DNA from: an uncultured Pelagibacteraceae bacterium
GTDB lineage: Bacteria; Pseudomonadota; Alphaproteobacteria; Pelagibacterales; Pelagibacteraceae
NCBI GenBank assembly: GCA_902595535.1
Contig: CACJQI010000005.1
Span: 53,423-117,422 of the forward strand
Length of the DNA stretch: 64,000 nucleotides
Reading direction: 5' to 3'
Part shown: positions 9,221 through 19,745 of the stretch, one piece after another
How the letters are laid out: each line of letters begins with the position of its first letter
Numbering within the stretch: the stretch's first letter is position 1
The notes under the pieces: model-generated
What the model was told of the DNA's origin: nothing
What the model saw: only the letters and a program-made list of their open reading frames with translations
Database searches by the model: none
Position numbers and translations under genes: made by a program

Positions 9221-9834
9221 GATTTTTTTGTAGATGTTCCTGCTGAAACTATAAATTTAGAAGCTTCTTCAAAACTCATATTTAGATAAATTACATCTTC
9301 TATTGGAAACATTAGTAAAAAACCACTAGTAGGATTTGGTGTCGTTGGTACAAAAACATTTATTAATTTTTTGTTGGTTTTTTCCGCCATTTCACCTGTA
9401 TTTTCTTTAGTAGCAAAGCCAACAGCCCAAACACCTTTTCTTGGATATTCAACCAAAACTACACTTTTTTTATTATCATCCTTTTTAGAAAATGTTTCTG
9501 TCATTTGAACAATTGCCGAATAAACAGTTCTCAAAAAAGGAATTCTTTTAAAAAGATCATCAATTAATTTTAAAATTCTTCTTCCAAAAAAAGATAAAGA
9601 AATACCACCAACAAAAGTTATAAAAATTATTGAAATAACAATTTCAACTCCAGGTATGTTAAAAGGTAAATAACTATTAGGATTTATATTTTTAGGAATT
9701 AAATTTGAAGATATGCCTATTAAAATCTTACTGAGATAAAGTGTAAATCCAATTGGTATTAAGACAACTACACCCGTTATAAAATAATTTCTTAGAGTTA
9801 ATGATATAGATTTTTTATTTGTATTTTTAGCCAT
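9217..9834 (-). CDS. DUF502 family inner-membrane protein
   Basis: Member of the DUF502 membrane protein family, function unknown. It has two hydrophobic helices (about residues 15-45 and 60-85), then the conserved FKRIPFLRTVYSAIVQ and a soluble domain with VPTTPNPTSGFLLMFP, a hallmark of the family. I chose the ATG at 9834 (MAKNTNKK) over the in-frame ATG 42 bases upstream, because the extra 14 residues are an unlikely hydrophobic extension. It is convergent with recG. The same recG neighbourhood is common in Alphaproteobacteria. No function can be inferred from its sequence. Confidence 0.85.
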   Translation of the reverse strand: MAKNTNKKSISLTLRNYFITGVVVLIPIGFTLYLSKILIGISSNLIPKNINPNSYLPFNIPGVEIVISIIFITFVGGISLSFFGRRILKLIDDLFKRIPFLRTVYSAIVQMTETFSKKDDNKKSVVLVEYPRKGVWAVGFATKENTGEMAEKTNKKLINVFVPTTPNPTSGFLLMFPIEDVIYLNMSFEEASKFIVSAGTSTKKS

Positions 9835-9947
9835 AAGATCAATTAAAACTTGTGTAAATAACAAAACTAATAGCAATAATAAATAGAACTAATAAAATTT
9901 TATTATTAAGATTCATTTTATAATGTTATTATCAATTTTATACAAAA

Positions 9948-10775
9948 ATGAATAGAAGAAAATTTTTAACATACTTGGGTTGCGGTTGTTGTGGTTTCGT
10001 TCTTCCCTCTTGTACAACAGCTCCAATAACTGAACGAAAACAATTGAAGATTGTTTCAGAAGCTAATTTAAACGCCCAAGCTGCCAGAATATATGAAAAA
10101 ATTAAAGAAAAAGAAAAAATGAGTGATGACACAAAAACACTAAATGAAATTAAGGAAATTGGAAAAAGGATGGAAGATTCTATTTCAGAATATTTTGATA
10201 GAGAAAATTTAGATGACCCTACAAAAAATTTTAATTGGGAGTACATTTTAATAGATAAAAAAAAAGTACGTAATGCTTGGTGTATGCCAGGGGGAAAGAT
10301 TGCTGTGTACACAGGTATTTTAGATGTAACCAAAAATACAGATGGTCTTGCTGCAGTAATGGGTCATGAAATTGCTCATGCTGTTGCAAAACATTCAGTT
10401 GAAAGAGCTAGTAGAGGAACCTTATTGAAACTTGGAACTAGTATTATTGATATAGCAAGTGGCGGGATTTTATCAGATATTAATAGAACTACTAGACAAA
10501 ATACTGTTGGTTTACTTACTCAACTTGGAATTTTAAATCCATTTAATAGAAAACAAGAGAGTGAAGCAGATTTTTTAGGGATGATTTTTTCTTCTTTATC
10601 TGGATATGATATTAGAGAAACTACAAAAATTTGGGAAAGAATGAAAAAACTTAATAAAGGAAAAGAACCTCCTGAATTTATGAGTACTCATCCATCTTCA
10701 GACAATAGAATTATAAGTTTAAATGAAAAAATGTATGAAGTTATGTTAGCTTATCCACCTATTAAACTTAGTTGA
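9948..10775 (+). CDS. M48 family zinc metalloprotease, Tat/lipoprotein signal
   Basis: Secreted zinc peptidase. The N-terminus NRRKFLTYLG resembles a twin-arginine signal and is followed by a possible lipobox ending LPSC (Cys22). The catalytic HEIAH is at residues 140-144, and the third-ligand motif ESEAD is at 204-208, as in the Oma1/LoiP/BepA group of M48. The central domain is about 60-270 and there are no TPR repeats, so it is nearer LoiP than BepA. It probably acts on misfolded envelope proteins. It is a single gene between the divergent DUF502 gene and tRNA-Lys. A Tat substrate would fit the tatABC genes elsewhere in this window. Confidence 0.9.
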   Translation: MNRRKFLTYLGCGCCGFVLPSCTTAPITERKQLKIVSEANLNAQAARIYEKIKEKEKMSDDTKTLNEIKEIGKRMEDSISEYFDRENLDDPTKNFNWEYILIDKKKVRNAWCMPGGKIAVYTGILDVTKNTDGLAAVMGHEIAHAVAKHSVERASRGTLLKLGTSIIDIASGGILSDINRTTRQNTVGLLTQLGILNPFNRKQESEADFLGMIFSSLSGYDIRETTKIWERMKKLNKGKEPPEFMSTHPSSDNRIISLNEKMYEVMLAYPPIKLS

Positions 10776-10789
10776 TAATAGAATAAACA

Positions 10790-10865
<76 letters not shown>

Positions 10866-10948
10866 ACAAATATTCAAATTGAATAATTGTTATATACAGA
10901 ATTATTTAAATTTTTCAAACATCAAATTGAACAAAAAATAAAATTCTA

Positions 10949-12061
10949 CTACAACTTTTCAATGTATTTATCATGAAATTGATCAAATGTACCTTCAGAA
11001 ATATTCTTTCTAATAGCCTGCATTAATTCTTGATAAAAATTTATATTATGAAGTGTTAAGAGCATAGATGCTAATATTTCATTAGTATTAAACAAATGAT
11101 TCAAATAATTTTTTGAGTATTTGTTAAGGTTTAAATTACTACAATTAAAATCTAAAGGTGTATTATCAGTTTGATATTTGTTGTTTTTAATATTAATTCT
11201 TCCATCCCAAGTAAATGCTAAACCAGTTCTTCCAGATCTTGTAGGTAAAACACAATCAAACATATCAATACCTCTTTTTACAGCACCAATTATATCTGAA
11301 GGAGTACCTACACCCATTAAATAATGTGGTTTATCATTTGGGAGATGTTCTTTAATATCATCTAATACTTGAAACATTTCACTTTGAGACTCTCCAACTG
11401 CTAAACCACCCATAGCATAGCCATCAAAACCAATTTTCATTAATTCATTTAAAGATTTTATTCTTAGGTCCTTAAATAATCCTCCTTGAACAATACCAAA
11501 AAGTGCTTTGTGTGGATTTTGTCCAAATGCTTTTTTTGATCTCTCAGCCCAATACAAAGATAAATTCATTGAGTTTTTAATTAATTCATAGTCATTAGAT
11601 TTTTTAGGGCATTCATCCATTATCATTACTATGTCTGAGTTAAGCCCTAGTTGAATTCTTATACTTTCTTCAGGACTTAAAAAAAACTTCTTGCCGTCTA
11701 CATGAGAATTAAAAATTGCTCCTTTTTCTCTATCAATTTTGTTTAGTTTAGACAATGACATAACTTGAAAACCACCAGAATCTGTAAGTATAGGCATATT
11801 GCAATTCATAAACTCATGCAGACCACCTGCTGATTTAATTCTATCAACACCAGGTCTAATCATTAAATGATAAGTATTTGATAATATTATTTCTGAACCA
11901 GTTTTTTTAATATCATCTATTGTACAAGCTTTAACCGTTGCTTGTGTTCCAACAGGCATGAATGCAGGTGTATTTATATTACCTCTATGTGTTTCTATTA
12001 ATCCACATCTTGCAAACTTATCTTGATGTAAAATTTTAAAGGCAAATTCTTTTAATGCCAT
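10949..12061 (-). CDS. tgt: tRNA-guanine transglycosylase Tgt with a degenerate zinc site
   Basis: Exchanges guanine-34 of GUN-anticodon tRNAs for preQ1 in queuosine synthesis. The TIM-barrel motifs are intact: ILTDSGGFQV with catalytic Asp94, the GIVQGG loop, the AMGGLAVGE loop and DMFDCVLPTRSGR with nucleophile Asp269. In the C-terminal zinc motif (family CxCxxC...H) only Cys307 and His338 remain; the second and third Cys positions are Asn309 and Leu312. Length of 370 residues is normal. It follows the cyclophilin gene after 8 bases; queA, often found here in related genomes, is absent. The product is clearly of the TGT family, but zinc binding is doubtful. Confidence 0.92.
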   Translation of the reverse strand: MALKEFAFKILHQDKFARCGLIETHRGNINTPAFMPVGTQATVKACTIDDIKKTGSEIILSNTYHLMIRPGVDRIKSAGGLHEFMNCNMPILTDSGGFQVMSLSKLNKIDREKGAIFNSHVDGKKFFLSPEESIRIQLGLNSDIVMIMDECPKKSNDYELIKNSMNLSLYWAERSKKAFGQNPHKALFGIVQGGLFKDLRIKSLNELMKIGFDGYAMGGLAVGESQSEMFQVLDDIKEHLPNDKPHYLMGVGTPSDIIGAVKRGIDMFDCVLPTRSGRTGLAFTWDGRINIKNNKYQTDNTPLDFNCSNLNLNKYSKNYLNHLFNTNEILASMLLTLHNINFYQELMQAIRKNISEGTFDQFHDKYIEKL

Positions 12062-12069
12062 TTAAAATT

Positions 12070-12630
12070 TTATTGTGATTTAAAACTAATAATTTTATCT
12101 GGATCCGATACAGCTCCATTATTGCTATCATCGCCTCTTTTAATCATATCAACAAATTCCATTCCCTCTAAAACTTTACCAAATACTGTGTATTGTCTAT
12201 CTAAGAAAGGCGCAGGTTTAAAACATATAAAGAATTGACTATTAGCAGAATCTGGATCAGATGATCTTGCCATAGAAAGTGTTCCTCTATCGTGTGGTAA
12301 ACTACTAAATTCTTGTTTAAGGTCTGGTAAATCACTACCACCCATACCAGCTCTACTTAAATTAAAATCATTTGAACTAGAGTTTCCAAATTTTACATCA
12401 CCTGTTTGTGCCATAAAACCATCAATTACTCGATGAAATACTACATCATTATATTGACCACTATCAGCAAGTTCTTTTATTCTTTTAACATGATTTGGTG
12501 CAACATCTTCAAATAACTCTATTTTAACATCACCATCTTTTAATTTCAAAATCATTATATTCTCCTGGGCTATTGATTGATTAATAAATAAAAAAAATAA
12601 AATAAATATTTTAATGAGAAATTTATTCAT
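12070..12630 (-). CDS. ppiA: Secreted cyclophilin-type peptidyl-prolyl isomerase
   Basis: Catalyses cis-trans isomerisation of X-Pro bonds. An N-terminal signal peptide (MNKFLIKIFILFFLFINQSIAQ) predicts periplasmic location. The cyclophilin core is complete: FHRVIDGFMAQTGD, GTLSMARSSDPDSANSQFFIC and DRQYTVFGKVLEGM. Length is 186 residues. It overlaps coaD by 8 bases, a pairing seen in other Alphaproteobacteria. The symbol ppiA is by analogy with the periplasmic enzyme of E. coli. Confidence 0.92.
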   Translation of the reverse strand: MNKFLIKIFILFFLFINQSIAQENIMILKLKDGDVKIELFEDVAPNHVKRIKELADSGQYNDVVFHRVIDGFMAQTGDVKFGNSSSNDFNLSRAGMGGSDLPDLKQEFSSLPHDRGTLSMARSSDPDSANSQFFICFKPAPFLDRQYTVFGKVLEGMEFVDMIKRGDDSNNGAVSDPDKIISFKSQ

Positions 12631-13117
12631 ATTTTTCTTTTAAAGATTTAATTGTACTTTTGGTAGTAAATTTTTTTATATCACCATTTAATTTAACAAT
12701 TTCTTTAACAAATTTTGAAGATATTATTTGATTTTCTACATCTGACATTAAGAAAATTGTTTCGATATTGTTATTTAATTTTCTATTCATTCCAGCTAAT
12801 TGGAACTCATATTCAAAATCTGATACAGCTCTTAAGCCCCTTAAAATGATATTAGATTTATACTTTTTGCATAAATCAGTTGTAAGGGAACTAAAAGAAA
12901 CAACTGTTATTTTATTTTTATTTAATTTTAGATCTTTAAATAAAGCTTTATTAACAATATCTATTCTTTCATCTGAATTAAATAAGTAATTTTTGTTGCT
13001 AACTTCAGATACTCCAACTACTATCTTATCAAACAACTTCAATGATTTTTTAATGACATCAATATGACCATACGTAATAGGATCAAATGTTCCAGGATAA
13101 ATTGCTACTTTATTCAT
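12623..13117 (-). CDS. coaD: Phosphopantetheine adenylyltransferase CoaD
   Basis: Penultimate step of coenzyme A synthesis: phosphopantetheine plus ATP gives dephospho-CoA. The nucleotidyltransferase motif GTFDPITYGHIDVI is at residues 9-22, with the RGLRAVSDFEYEFQLAGMN signature and ISSKFVKEI near the C-terminus. Length of 164 residues is typical. The start shares one base with the gyrA stop, so the two are probably co-transcribed and coupled. Confidence 0.95.
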   Translation of the reverse strand: MNKVAIYPGTFDPITYGHIDVIKKSLKLFDKIVVGVSEVSNKNYLFNSDERIDIVNKALFKDLKLNKNKITVVSFSSLTTDLCKKYKSNIILRGLRAVSDFEYEFQLAGMNRKLNNNIETIFLMSDVENQIISSKFVKEIVKLNGDIKKFTTKSTIKSLKEKYE

Positions 13118-15696
13118 TAAATTAAATTATCATCAATTTTGATGGCAGATACAACTTTTTCTTCTCCAGAAAGTTTTATAATTCTAACCCCTTGGGTATT
13201 TCTACCTGCTGTTCTAATTTCTTTTACAGCAACTCTGATTACCCTACCTTTATTAGTTGATATAAGTATTTCATCACCTTCAAAGACAGGGAAAGAAGAA
13301 GTAATATTTCCATTTCTTGGAGAGTTTACAATACCTATAATGCCCTTGCCTCCTCTATTGGTAACTCTGTAATCTATATGAGATGTTTTTTTACCGTATC
13401 CATTTTCACTTATAGATAATACAAATTTTTCTTTAGCTTTTATCTCAGATTTATCATCTTTTGATTTCTTACCATTTTTTTTAGTTTTATCATTATCTAT
13501 GACTGATAATGAAACAATCTGATCATTAGGAGCCAATTCAATTCCCTTAATTCCTTTTGAAGATCTACCTTTAAACACTCTTAATTTTTTTGCCTCAAAT
13601 CTAATACATTTACCAAATTTAGTACTTAAGATAATATCTTGATCATCTTGACAAATTTTAACACCGACAATTTTATCATTATTATCAAGTTTCATTGCAA
13701 TTTTACCTGATGCGTTAATTGATGAAAAATCTTCTAGACTATTTTTTCTAACCTTACCTTGAGCTGTAGCAAAAATTATTTGGTAATTCTTTAAGTCAGT
13801 TTCATTTTCTGGCATTGGCATTATAGAGCTAATTGATTGATGGCTTTTCAGAGGTAAAATATTAAACAATGATTTACCTTTTGATGATGATGAGCCCTCT
13901 GGAATTTTCCATGCTTTAACTTTATAAACTAACCCTTCTGTTGAAAAAAATAAAACAGATGTATGAGTATTAACAGATAGTGTTTGTACAACAGAATCTT
14001 GATCTCTAGTAGTAATTCCAGACTTTCCTTTTCCACCTCTTTTTTGTTGTTTTACACCGTCTAAAGAACCTCTTTTAATATATCCTTGTAGAGTAACCGT
14101 TATTATTACAGATTGTTTTTGAATTGTTTCTTCAATATCGTAATTTAAAACAGCGTCTATAATCTTAGTTCTTCTTGGTACTGCAAACTTCTCTTTTATA
14201 TTCTTTAATTCTTCACTAATGACTTTTAAAAGTTCTTTTTTAGATGAAATAATCTTTTTATATTTTGCTATTAATTCAGCCAACTTTTTTATTTCAACTT
14301 CAATTTCATTAATTCCAAGTGCAGTTAATTTTTGAAGTCTAAGTTCTAATATAGCTATAACTTGAGGTTCAGATAAGGAATATAAACCTTTACCTTTTTT
14401 TCCTTCTACTAAAGAAATTAATTTTTGAGATTTGTTAATTTTCCATTTAGTTTTTAATATAGCTTGTTTTGCATCTTCAGGTGTTTTTGATGATCGAATA
14501 ATTTTTATAATTTTATCTAGGTTTTCAACTGATACAGATAATCCAATTAATATGTGAGCTCTTTCTTCAGCTTTTTGTAAATCAAATTTAGTCTTCTTAA
14601 TTACAACATCTTCTCTAAAAGATAAAAAGTTTGATAAGAAATCTTTTAATGTACATGTTTTAGGTTTCCCTTCAACAATTGCCAAAGTATTAAAACCAAA
14701 AGAACTTTCAATTTGAGTATTTTTATAAAGCTGTCTTTTTATAGTCTCTGGCTCAACTCCATTTCTTAGGTCTATTGCAACTCTTATACCTTCTCTATTA
14801 GACTCATCTCTAATATCTTTAATACCTTCTATCTTTTTTTCTCTGACTAATTGAGCAATTCTTTCATTTAAAACTGATTTGTTAACCTGATAAGGTATTG
14901 AAGTAATTACCAATCTTTCTCGTCCATTTTTTAAACTTTCAACAGAAACTTCACCTCTAATTTTAAATGATCCTCTACCATTATTATACCCCTGTTTTAT
15001 AATGTCTTTACCAATGATAACTCCGCCAGTCGGAAAGTCAGGACCTGGAACATGTTTCATTAATTCTCTAATCTTTATATCCTTATTGTCTATTAGAGCT
15101 AGAGTTCCGTTTATAATCTCACCTAAGTTATGAGGAGGAATACTTGTTGCCATTCCAACCGCTATACCACCGGCACCATTTACTAAAAGATTTGGATATT
15201 GAGCAGGTAAAACTGTAGGTTCTTTTTCTGTCTCATCATAATTACTTTTAAATGAAATAGTATTTTTCTCTATATCATCAATCAAATGTTGAGAGACTTT
15301 AGATAATCTTGTCTCTGTATATCTCATTGCAGCTGCAGGGTCACCATCTATAGATCCAAAATTACCCTGCCCCTGAACCAAAGGAAGACTCATTGAAAAA
15401 TCTTGAACCATTCTTACTAATGCATCATAAACTGATTGATCACCATGAGGGTGATATTTACCTATAACATCACCTACAATTCTTGCAGATTTTCTAAATT
15501 GTTTAGACCAATCATATCCACCTTTATACATTGCATATAAAATTCTTCTATGAACAGGTTTTAAACCATCTCTAATATCTGGTAAGGCTCGACTTACTAT
15601 AACACTCATTGCATATGATAGATAAGATGAGCTCATCTCATCATGCATTGAGATTAATTTAATATTATTGTCTTTTGGAATTTCAGTTTTTTGCAT
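13117..15696 (-). CDS. gyrA: DNA gyrase subunit A
   Basis: Breakage-reunion subunit of DNA gyrase. The catalytic tyrosine is Tyr126 in AAAMRYTE, after [11 protein letters not shown], which separates GyrA from ParC. The C-terminal pinwheel carries the GyrA box (QQKRGGKGK) needed for negative supercoiling. At 859 residues it is of normal length. The quinolone-determining region reads [10 protein letters not shown], so the E. coli Ser83 position is Gln87 and the Asp87 position is conserved Asp91. A Lys/Asp-rich insert ([19 protein letters not shown]) lies between C-terminal blades. It is followed directly by coaD and preceded by ssb. Confidence 0.96.
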   Translation of the reverse strand: MQKTEIPKDNNIKLISMHDEMSSSYLSYAMSVIVSRALPDIRDGLKPVHRRILYAMYKGGYDWSKQFRKSARIVGDVIGKYHPHGDQSVYDALVRMVQDFSMSLPLVQGQGNFGSIDGDPAAAMRYTETRLSKVSQHLIDDIEKNTISFKSNYDETEKEPTVLPAQYPNLLVNGAGGIAVGMATSIPPHNLGEIINGTLALIDNKDIKIRELMKHVPGPDFPTGGVIIGKDIIKQGYNNGRGSFKIRGEVSVESLKNGRERLVITSIPYQVNKSVLNERIAQLVREKKIEGIKDIRDESNREGIRVAIDLRNGVEPETIKRQLYKNTQIESSFGFNTLAIVEGKPKTCTLKDFLSNFLSFREDVVIKKTKFDLQKAEERAHILIGLSVSVENLDKIIKIIRSSKTPEDAKQAILKTKWKINKSQKLISLVEGKKGKGLYSLSEPQVIAILELRLQKLTALGINEIEVEIKKLAELIAKYKKIISSKKELLKVISEELKNIKEKFAVPRRTKIIDAVLNYDIEETIQKQSVIITVTLQGYIKRGSLDGVKQQKRGGKGKSGITTRDQDSVVQTLSVNTHTSVLFFSTEGLVYKVKAWKIPEGSSSSKGKSLFNILPLKSHQSISSIMPMPENETDLKNYQIIFATAQGKVRKNSLEDFSSINASGKIAMKLDNNDKIVGVKICQDDQDIILSTKFGKCIRFEAKKLRVFKGRSSKGIKGIELAPNDQIVSLSVIDNDKTKKNGKKSKDDKSEIKAKEKFVLSISENGYGKKTSHIDYRVTNRGGKGIIGIVNSPRNGNITSSFPVFEGDEILISTNKGRVIRVAVKEIRTAGRNTQGVRIIKLSGEEKVVSAIKIDDNLI

Positions 15697-15701
15697 AGAT
15701 A

Positions 15702-16154
15702 TTAAAACGGAATTTCGTCATCCATATCATTTGACACTTGAGAAGAATCCTCAATATTATTTTGTTGAGTAGTGTCGTTTTGAATACCGCCACCAGAGCC
15801 TCCACCACCAAGCATAGTTAAAGTAGTGTTATACCCTTGAAGAACAATTTCAGTTGAATACTTATCTTGACCAGATTGTTCATCTTTCCATTTTCTTGTA
15901 GTCAGTTGGCCTTCAACATATATCTGAGCACCTTTTTTTAAGTATTGTTGAATAACATTTACTAGTCCTTCGTTAAATACAACTATACGGTGCCATTCAG
16001 TTTTTTCTTTTTTTTCACCTGTATTCTTATCTTTCCAAGATTGACTTGTTGCTAAGCTCAGTCTTGCAACACTTTTGCCGTTTACCATTTGTTTTATCTC
16101 AGGATCTGCGCCCAAACGACCAATTAATAATACTTTATTTAAACTTCCAGCCAT
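15702..16154 (-). CDS. ssb: Single-stranded DNA-binding protein Ssb
   Basis: Binds ssDNA in replication, repair and recombination. The OB fold starts [19 protein letters not shown], with WHRIVVFNE in the middle and EIVLQGYN at the end of the fold. A short Gly/Asn/Gln-rich linker leads to the acidic partner-binding tip DDEIPF. Length is 150 residues. It is divergent from uvrA across 88 bases, the classical ssb-uvrA arrangement, and is followed by gyrA after 5 bases. Confidence 0.96.
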   Translation of the reverse strand: MAGSLNKVLLIGRLGADPEIKQMVNGKSVARLSLATSQSWKDKNTGEKKEKTEWHRIVVFNEGLVNVIQQYLKKGAQIYVEGQLTTRKWKDEQSGQDKYSTEIVLQGYNTTLTMLGGGGSGGGIQNDTTQQNNIEDSSQVSNDMDDEIPF

Positions 16155-16242
16155 AATATTTAATATTTGTTAAATTAATTAATTAGATTTATATCACAAT
16201 TCTTCTCATTATTAATTTTATTAACTCAAAGCAACAAAAAAT

Positions 16243-19095
16243 ATGATGAAAAAGATAGTTATTAAGGGCGCTAAAGAACATAATTTAAAGAATGTTTCTG
16301 TTGAAATCCCTAAGGACCAATTTGTAGTCATAACTGGCCTATCTGGATCAGGAAAATCATCATTAGCTTTCGATACAATTTATGCAGAAGGTCAGAGAAG
16401 ATATGTTGAAAGTTTATCAGCATATGCAAGACAGTTTTTGGATAAAATGAAAAAACCAAATGTTGATCTTATAGAAGGTTTAAGTCCAGCCATTGCAATT
16501 GAACAAAAAAATACCTCTAAAAACCCCAGATCTACAGTGGCAACAGTTACAGAAATTTATGATTACATGAGGGTTTTATATGCTAGAGCTGGAACTCCCT
16601 ACTCACCATTTACAGGTAAAGCAATTACTTCACAAACCATTACTCAAATAGTTGATCTTGTTAAAAAATTACCAAAAAAATCAACAATATATATTTATGC
16701 ACCTGTAGTAAGAGGTCGTAAAGGTGAATATAAAAAAGATATTTTAAGTTACAAAAGAAGAGGATTTAGAAAAATAAAAATTGATAATGTTTTATACGAT
16801 ATAGAAAAATCTCCTAATTTAGATAAAAAATTTAAACACGATATATCAATACTTGTAGATAGAATTGTTTTAAATTCTAAGCTTGGTAACAGATTAGCAG
16901 AGAGTGTTGAAACAGCAGTAAATTTATCAAATGGATTAGTTTTTGTAGAGTATGAAGATGAAACATTGCCACAGAAATTTAGAAAAACTGAGAAACTTAT
17001 TTACTCAACAAAATTTGCGTGTCCAGAAAGTGGTTTTACCATAGAGGAAATTGAACCTAGATTATTTTCTTTTAATAGCCCTTATGGAGCTTGTGAAGAA
17101 TGTGAAGGTATAGGGATAAAGTTAAATGTTGATCCAAATTTAGTTATACCAGATGACAGAAAAAGTATAGCTGATGGCGCTATTGAACCTTGGACTAAAT
17201 CTACAACTTTATATTATGCACAAACTTTAGCATCTATAGCAAAACATTATGGTTTTTCATTAGATGATAAATGGAAAAAACTTCCAAAAAAAATCAAAGA
17301 TATAATTTTGTATGGATCAGATGAAGAAGAGATCAAATTTAATTATGATGATGGCTATGAAAAATATTCTCATAAAAAAACATTTGAAGGTGTAATTAAC
17401 AATCTTGAAAGAAGATTTTTAGAGTCAGATAGTGAGTGGAAAAGAGAAGCAATAGCAGAATATCAATCAGATACAGCTTGTGAAGCTTGTAATGGTAATA
17501 GACTTAAGGAGGAGGCTTTATGTGTTAAAATTGATAATCATAATATTAGTGATGTAACAAAAAAATCAATATTAGACGCTGCAGAGTGGTTTAAAAATCT
17601 TGAAAAAAATCTTGATAATAGACAATTTAAAATTGCAGAACACGTTCTTAAAGAAATTAATGAGAGACTTACTTTTTTGTTAAATGTAGGTTTAGATTAT
17701 CTTACTTTAGCAAGAGAATCTGGCACACTTTCAGGTGGAGAAGCACAAAGAATAAGACTAGCGTCTCAAATTGGTTCTGGTTTAACCGGTGTTTTATACG
17801 TGCTTGATGAACCTTCAATTGGTTTGCATCAAAAAGATAATGTTAAACTTATAAATGCTTTAAAAAGATTAAGGGATTTAGGAAATACAGTCATAGTTGT
17901 TGAGCATGATACTGAGACAATGGAAAATGCAGATCATATAATTGACTTAGGGCCAGAAGCTGGATCTAATGGTGGTGAAGTTACTGCTCAAGGTACATAT
18001 GATGAAATAAAAAAAAATAAAAATAGTATTACTGGACAATATCTTTCTAATAAAAAAAAAATTGAAATACCCAATGCTAGAAGATTAGCAAAGAACGGTA
18101 GATTTGTTGAAATTAATGGTGCAAGTGGAAATAATCTTAATAATGTAAATCTTCGAATACCAACAGGAAGTTTTACTTGTGTAACTGGTGTATCAGGTAG
18201 TGGTAAATCAACTCTTGTTCTTCAAACATTGTATCATGCTTTAAATCTAACACTTAACAGTAAAGCTCGAAAAGCACCAAAAGCATTTAAAAGTTACAAG
18301 GGTGTAGAATTAATTGATAAAATTATTGATATTGATCAATCCCCTATTGGAAGAACCCCTAGATCAAATCCAGCAACTTATACAGGTGCTTTTGGTCCAA
18401 TTAGAGATTGGTTTACAAGTTTACCTGAGTCAAAAACTAGAGGTTACAAGCCAGGAAGATTTTCATTTAATGTCAAAGGTGGAAGATGTGAAGCTTGTGA
18501 AGGTGACGGTGTAATTACCTATGAAATGCATTTTTTACCTGATGTTTATATACAATGTGATGAGTGCAAAGGAACAAGATATAATAGAGAAACTCTTGAA
18601 ATTAAATTTAAAGGTAAAAGTATTGCTGATGTTTTAGATATGTCTGTAGATGAAGGTTGTGAATATTTTGAAAATATATCTAATATTAAAACTAAGTTAC
18701 TTACCTTAAAAAAGGTTGGCTTGGGTTATATTAAGATAGGTCAACAAGCAACGACACTTTCAGGTGGTGAGGCTCAAAGAATTAAATTAGCAAAAGAACT
18801 TTCAAAAAGATCAACAGGACGAACTATGTATATCTTGGATGAACCAACAACAGGACTTCATCAACATGATATTAAAAAATTATTAGAAATACTTCATACA
18901 TTTGTCAAACTTGGAAATACCGTTGTGGTTATTGAACACAATTTAGATGTAATTAAAACAGCTGATTATATTGTTGATATGGGACCTGAAGGTGGTGTTA
19001 AGGGTGGAAATATTATCGCAGAAGGAAAACCCGAGGATGTTTGTAAAGTACCTGGTAGTTTTACGGGTCAATATTTAAAACCTATTTTAAAATAA
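16243..19095 (+). CDS. uvrA: Excinuclease ABC subunit A
   Basis: DNA damage sensor of nucleotide excision repair, with two fused ABC ATPases. Walker A sequences [10 protein letters not shown] (near residue 33) and [10 protein letters not shown] (near 650) and two LSGGEAQRI signatures are present. The C-terminal zinc module (CEACEGDG...CDECKGTR) is intact. In the first module one knuckle reads CPES instead of CPxC, as I recall from other alphaproteobacterial UvrA. Length is 950 residues. Two adjacent ATGs could serve as start. It is divergent from ssb. No alphaproteobacterial SOS box (GTTC-N7-GTTC) is seen in the spacer. Confidence 0.96.
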   Translation: MMKKIVIKGAKEHNLKNVSVEIPKDQFVVITGLSGSGKSSLAFDTIYAEGQRRYVESLSAYARQFLDKMKKPNVDLIEGLSPAIAIEQKNTSKNPRSTVATVTEIYDYMRVLYARAGTPYSPFTGKAITSQTITQIVDLVKKLPKKSTIYIYAPVVRGRKGEYKKDILSYKRRGFRKIKIDNVLYDIEKSPNLDKKFKHDISILVDRIVLNSKLGNRLAESVETAVNLSNGLVFVEYEDETLPQKFRKTEKLIYSTKFACPESGFTIEEIEPRLFSFNSPYGACEECEGIGIKLNVDPNLVIPDDRKSIADGAIEPWTKSTTLYYAQTLASIAKHYGFSLDDKWKKLPKKIKDIILYGSDEEEIKFNYDDGYEKYSHKKTFEGVINNLERRFLESDSEWKREAIAEYQSDTACEACNGNRLKEEALCVKIDNHNISDVTKKSILDAAEWFKNLEKNLDNRQFKIAEHVLKEINERLTFLLNVGLDYLTLARESGTLSGGEAQRIRLASQIGSGLTGVLYVLDEPSIGLHQKDNVKLINALKRLRDLGNTVIVVEHDTETMENADHIIDLGPEAGSNGGEVTAQGTYDEIKKNKNSITGQYLSNKKKIEIPNARRLAKNGRFVEINGASGNNLNNVNLRIPTGSFTCVTGVSGSGKSTLVLQTLYHALNLTLNSKARKAPKAFKSYKGVELIDKIIDIDQSPIGRTPRSNPATYTGAFGPIRDWFTSLPESKTRGYKPGRFSFNVKGGRCEACEGDGVITYEMHFLPDVYIQCDECKGTRYNRETLEIKFKGKSIADVLDMSVDEGCEYFENISNIKTKLLTLKKVGLGYIKIGQQATTLSGGEAQRIKLAKELSKRSTGRTMYILDEPTTGLHQHDIKKLLEILHTFVKLGNTVVVIEHNLDVIKTADYIVDMGPEGGVKGGNIIAEGKPEDVCKVPGSFTGQYLKPILK

Positions 19096-19122
19096 TACTT
19101 TAAATTTAACAAAGATTTAGTG

Positions 19123-19128
19123 TATAAT
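19123..19128 (+). promoter_or_regulatory. Candidate -10 element for the PuuD-like gene
   Basis: TATAAT lies 12 bases before the ATG, implying a very short or absent leader. The -35 region is weak, so this is a tentative promoter call. Confidence 0.35.
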
Positions 19129-19140
19129 ATTTTTTGAATC

Positions 19141-19743
19141 ATGAGTAATTTATTATCTTCGCTATCAAAAACAATTCACGCTTCTGTAGGTCTTATGATT
19201 ATATTGTTTTTAGGTTTATTTTATTTAAATGAAGGTTTCGCATTTGATACTTTATTCTGGAGTTGGTTATTCAGATATATTCATGTTGTGGTAGCTATTA
19301 TGTGGATTGGTTTACTTTGGTATTTCAATTTTGTTCAAATACCAAATATGGCTAAAATTCCAGATGAACAAAAACCAGCTATTGGTAAAGTAATTGCACC
19401 TGCTGCATTATTTTATTTTAGATGGGCTGCTGCATTTACAGTTATATCTGGATTATTATTAGCGTTATTTAATGGATACTTACATGATGCTATGACATTG
19501 AGTATTGGATCAGGCATACCAAAACATACTGCAATTGGTATTGGCATGTGGCTTGGACTTATTATGGCCTATAATGTTTGGTTTGTAATTTGGCCAAATC
19601 AAAAAAGAGCTTTAGGAATTGTAGATTGTGATCCAGATTTAAAAGCTAAATCTGCAAGAACTGCAATGTTGTTTTCAAGAACAAACACACTACTTTCTCT
19701 ACCTATGTTATTTACAATGGTAGCAGCTCAAAATCTTTATTAA
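19141..19743 (+). CDS. PuuD-like (urate hydroxylase membrane domain) protein
   Basis: Integral membrane protein of about six helices resembling the N-terminal membrane domain of PuuD-type urate hydroxylase (Urate_ox_N). Characteristic pieces are WLFRYIHVVVAIMWIGLLWYFNF near residues 41-63, FRWAAAFTVISGLLL, KHTAIGIGMWLGLIMAYNVWFVIWPNQK and a final FSRTNTLLSLPMLF. Conserved histidines (IHV, KHT) suit haem or metal binding. The 200-residue protein ends after the membrane domain, so the cytochrome c domain of canonical PuuD is missing. No purine-degradation genes are nearby, so urate as substrate is not supported by context. It is convergent with secF. Confidence 0.7.
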   Translation: MSNLLSSLSKTIHASVGLMIILFLGLFYLNEGFAFDTLFWSWLFRYIHVVVAIMWIGLLWYFNFVQIPNMAKIPDEQKPAIGKVIAPAALFYFRWAAAFTVISGLLLALFNGYLHDAMTLSIGSGIPKHTAIGIGMWLGLIMAYNVWFVIWPNQKRALGIVDCDPDLKAKSARTAMLFSRTNTLLSLPMLFTMVAAQNLY

Positions 19744-19745
19744 TT

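Noticed and set aside
9938..10333. 131-codon open frame opposite the M48 peptidase
   Set aside because: The plus strand carries HEIAH and a signal peptide; the antisense frame has no family resemblance.
16155..16242. Search for an SOS box between ssb and uvrA
   Set aside because: No GTTC-N7-GTTC or close variant is present, so LexA control is not supported.
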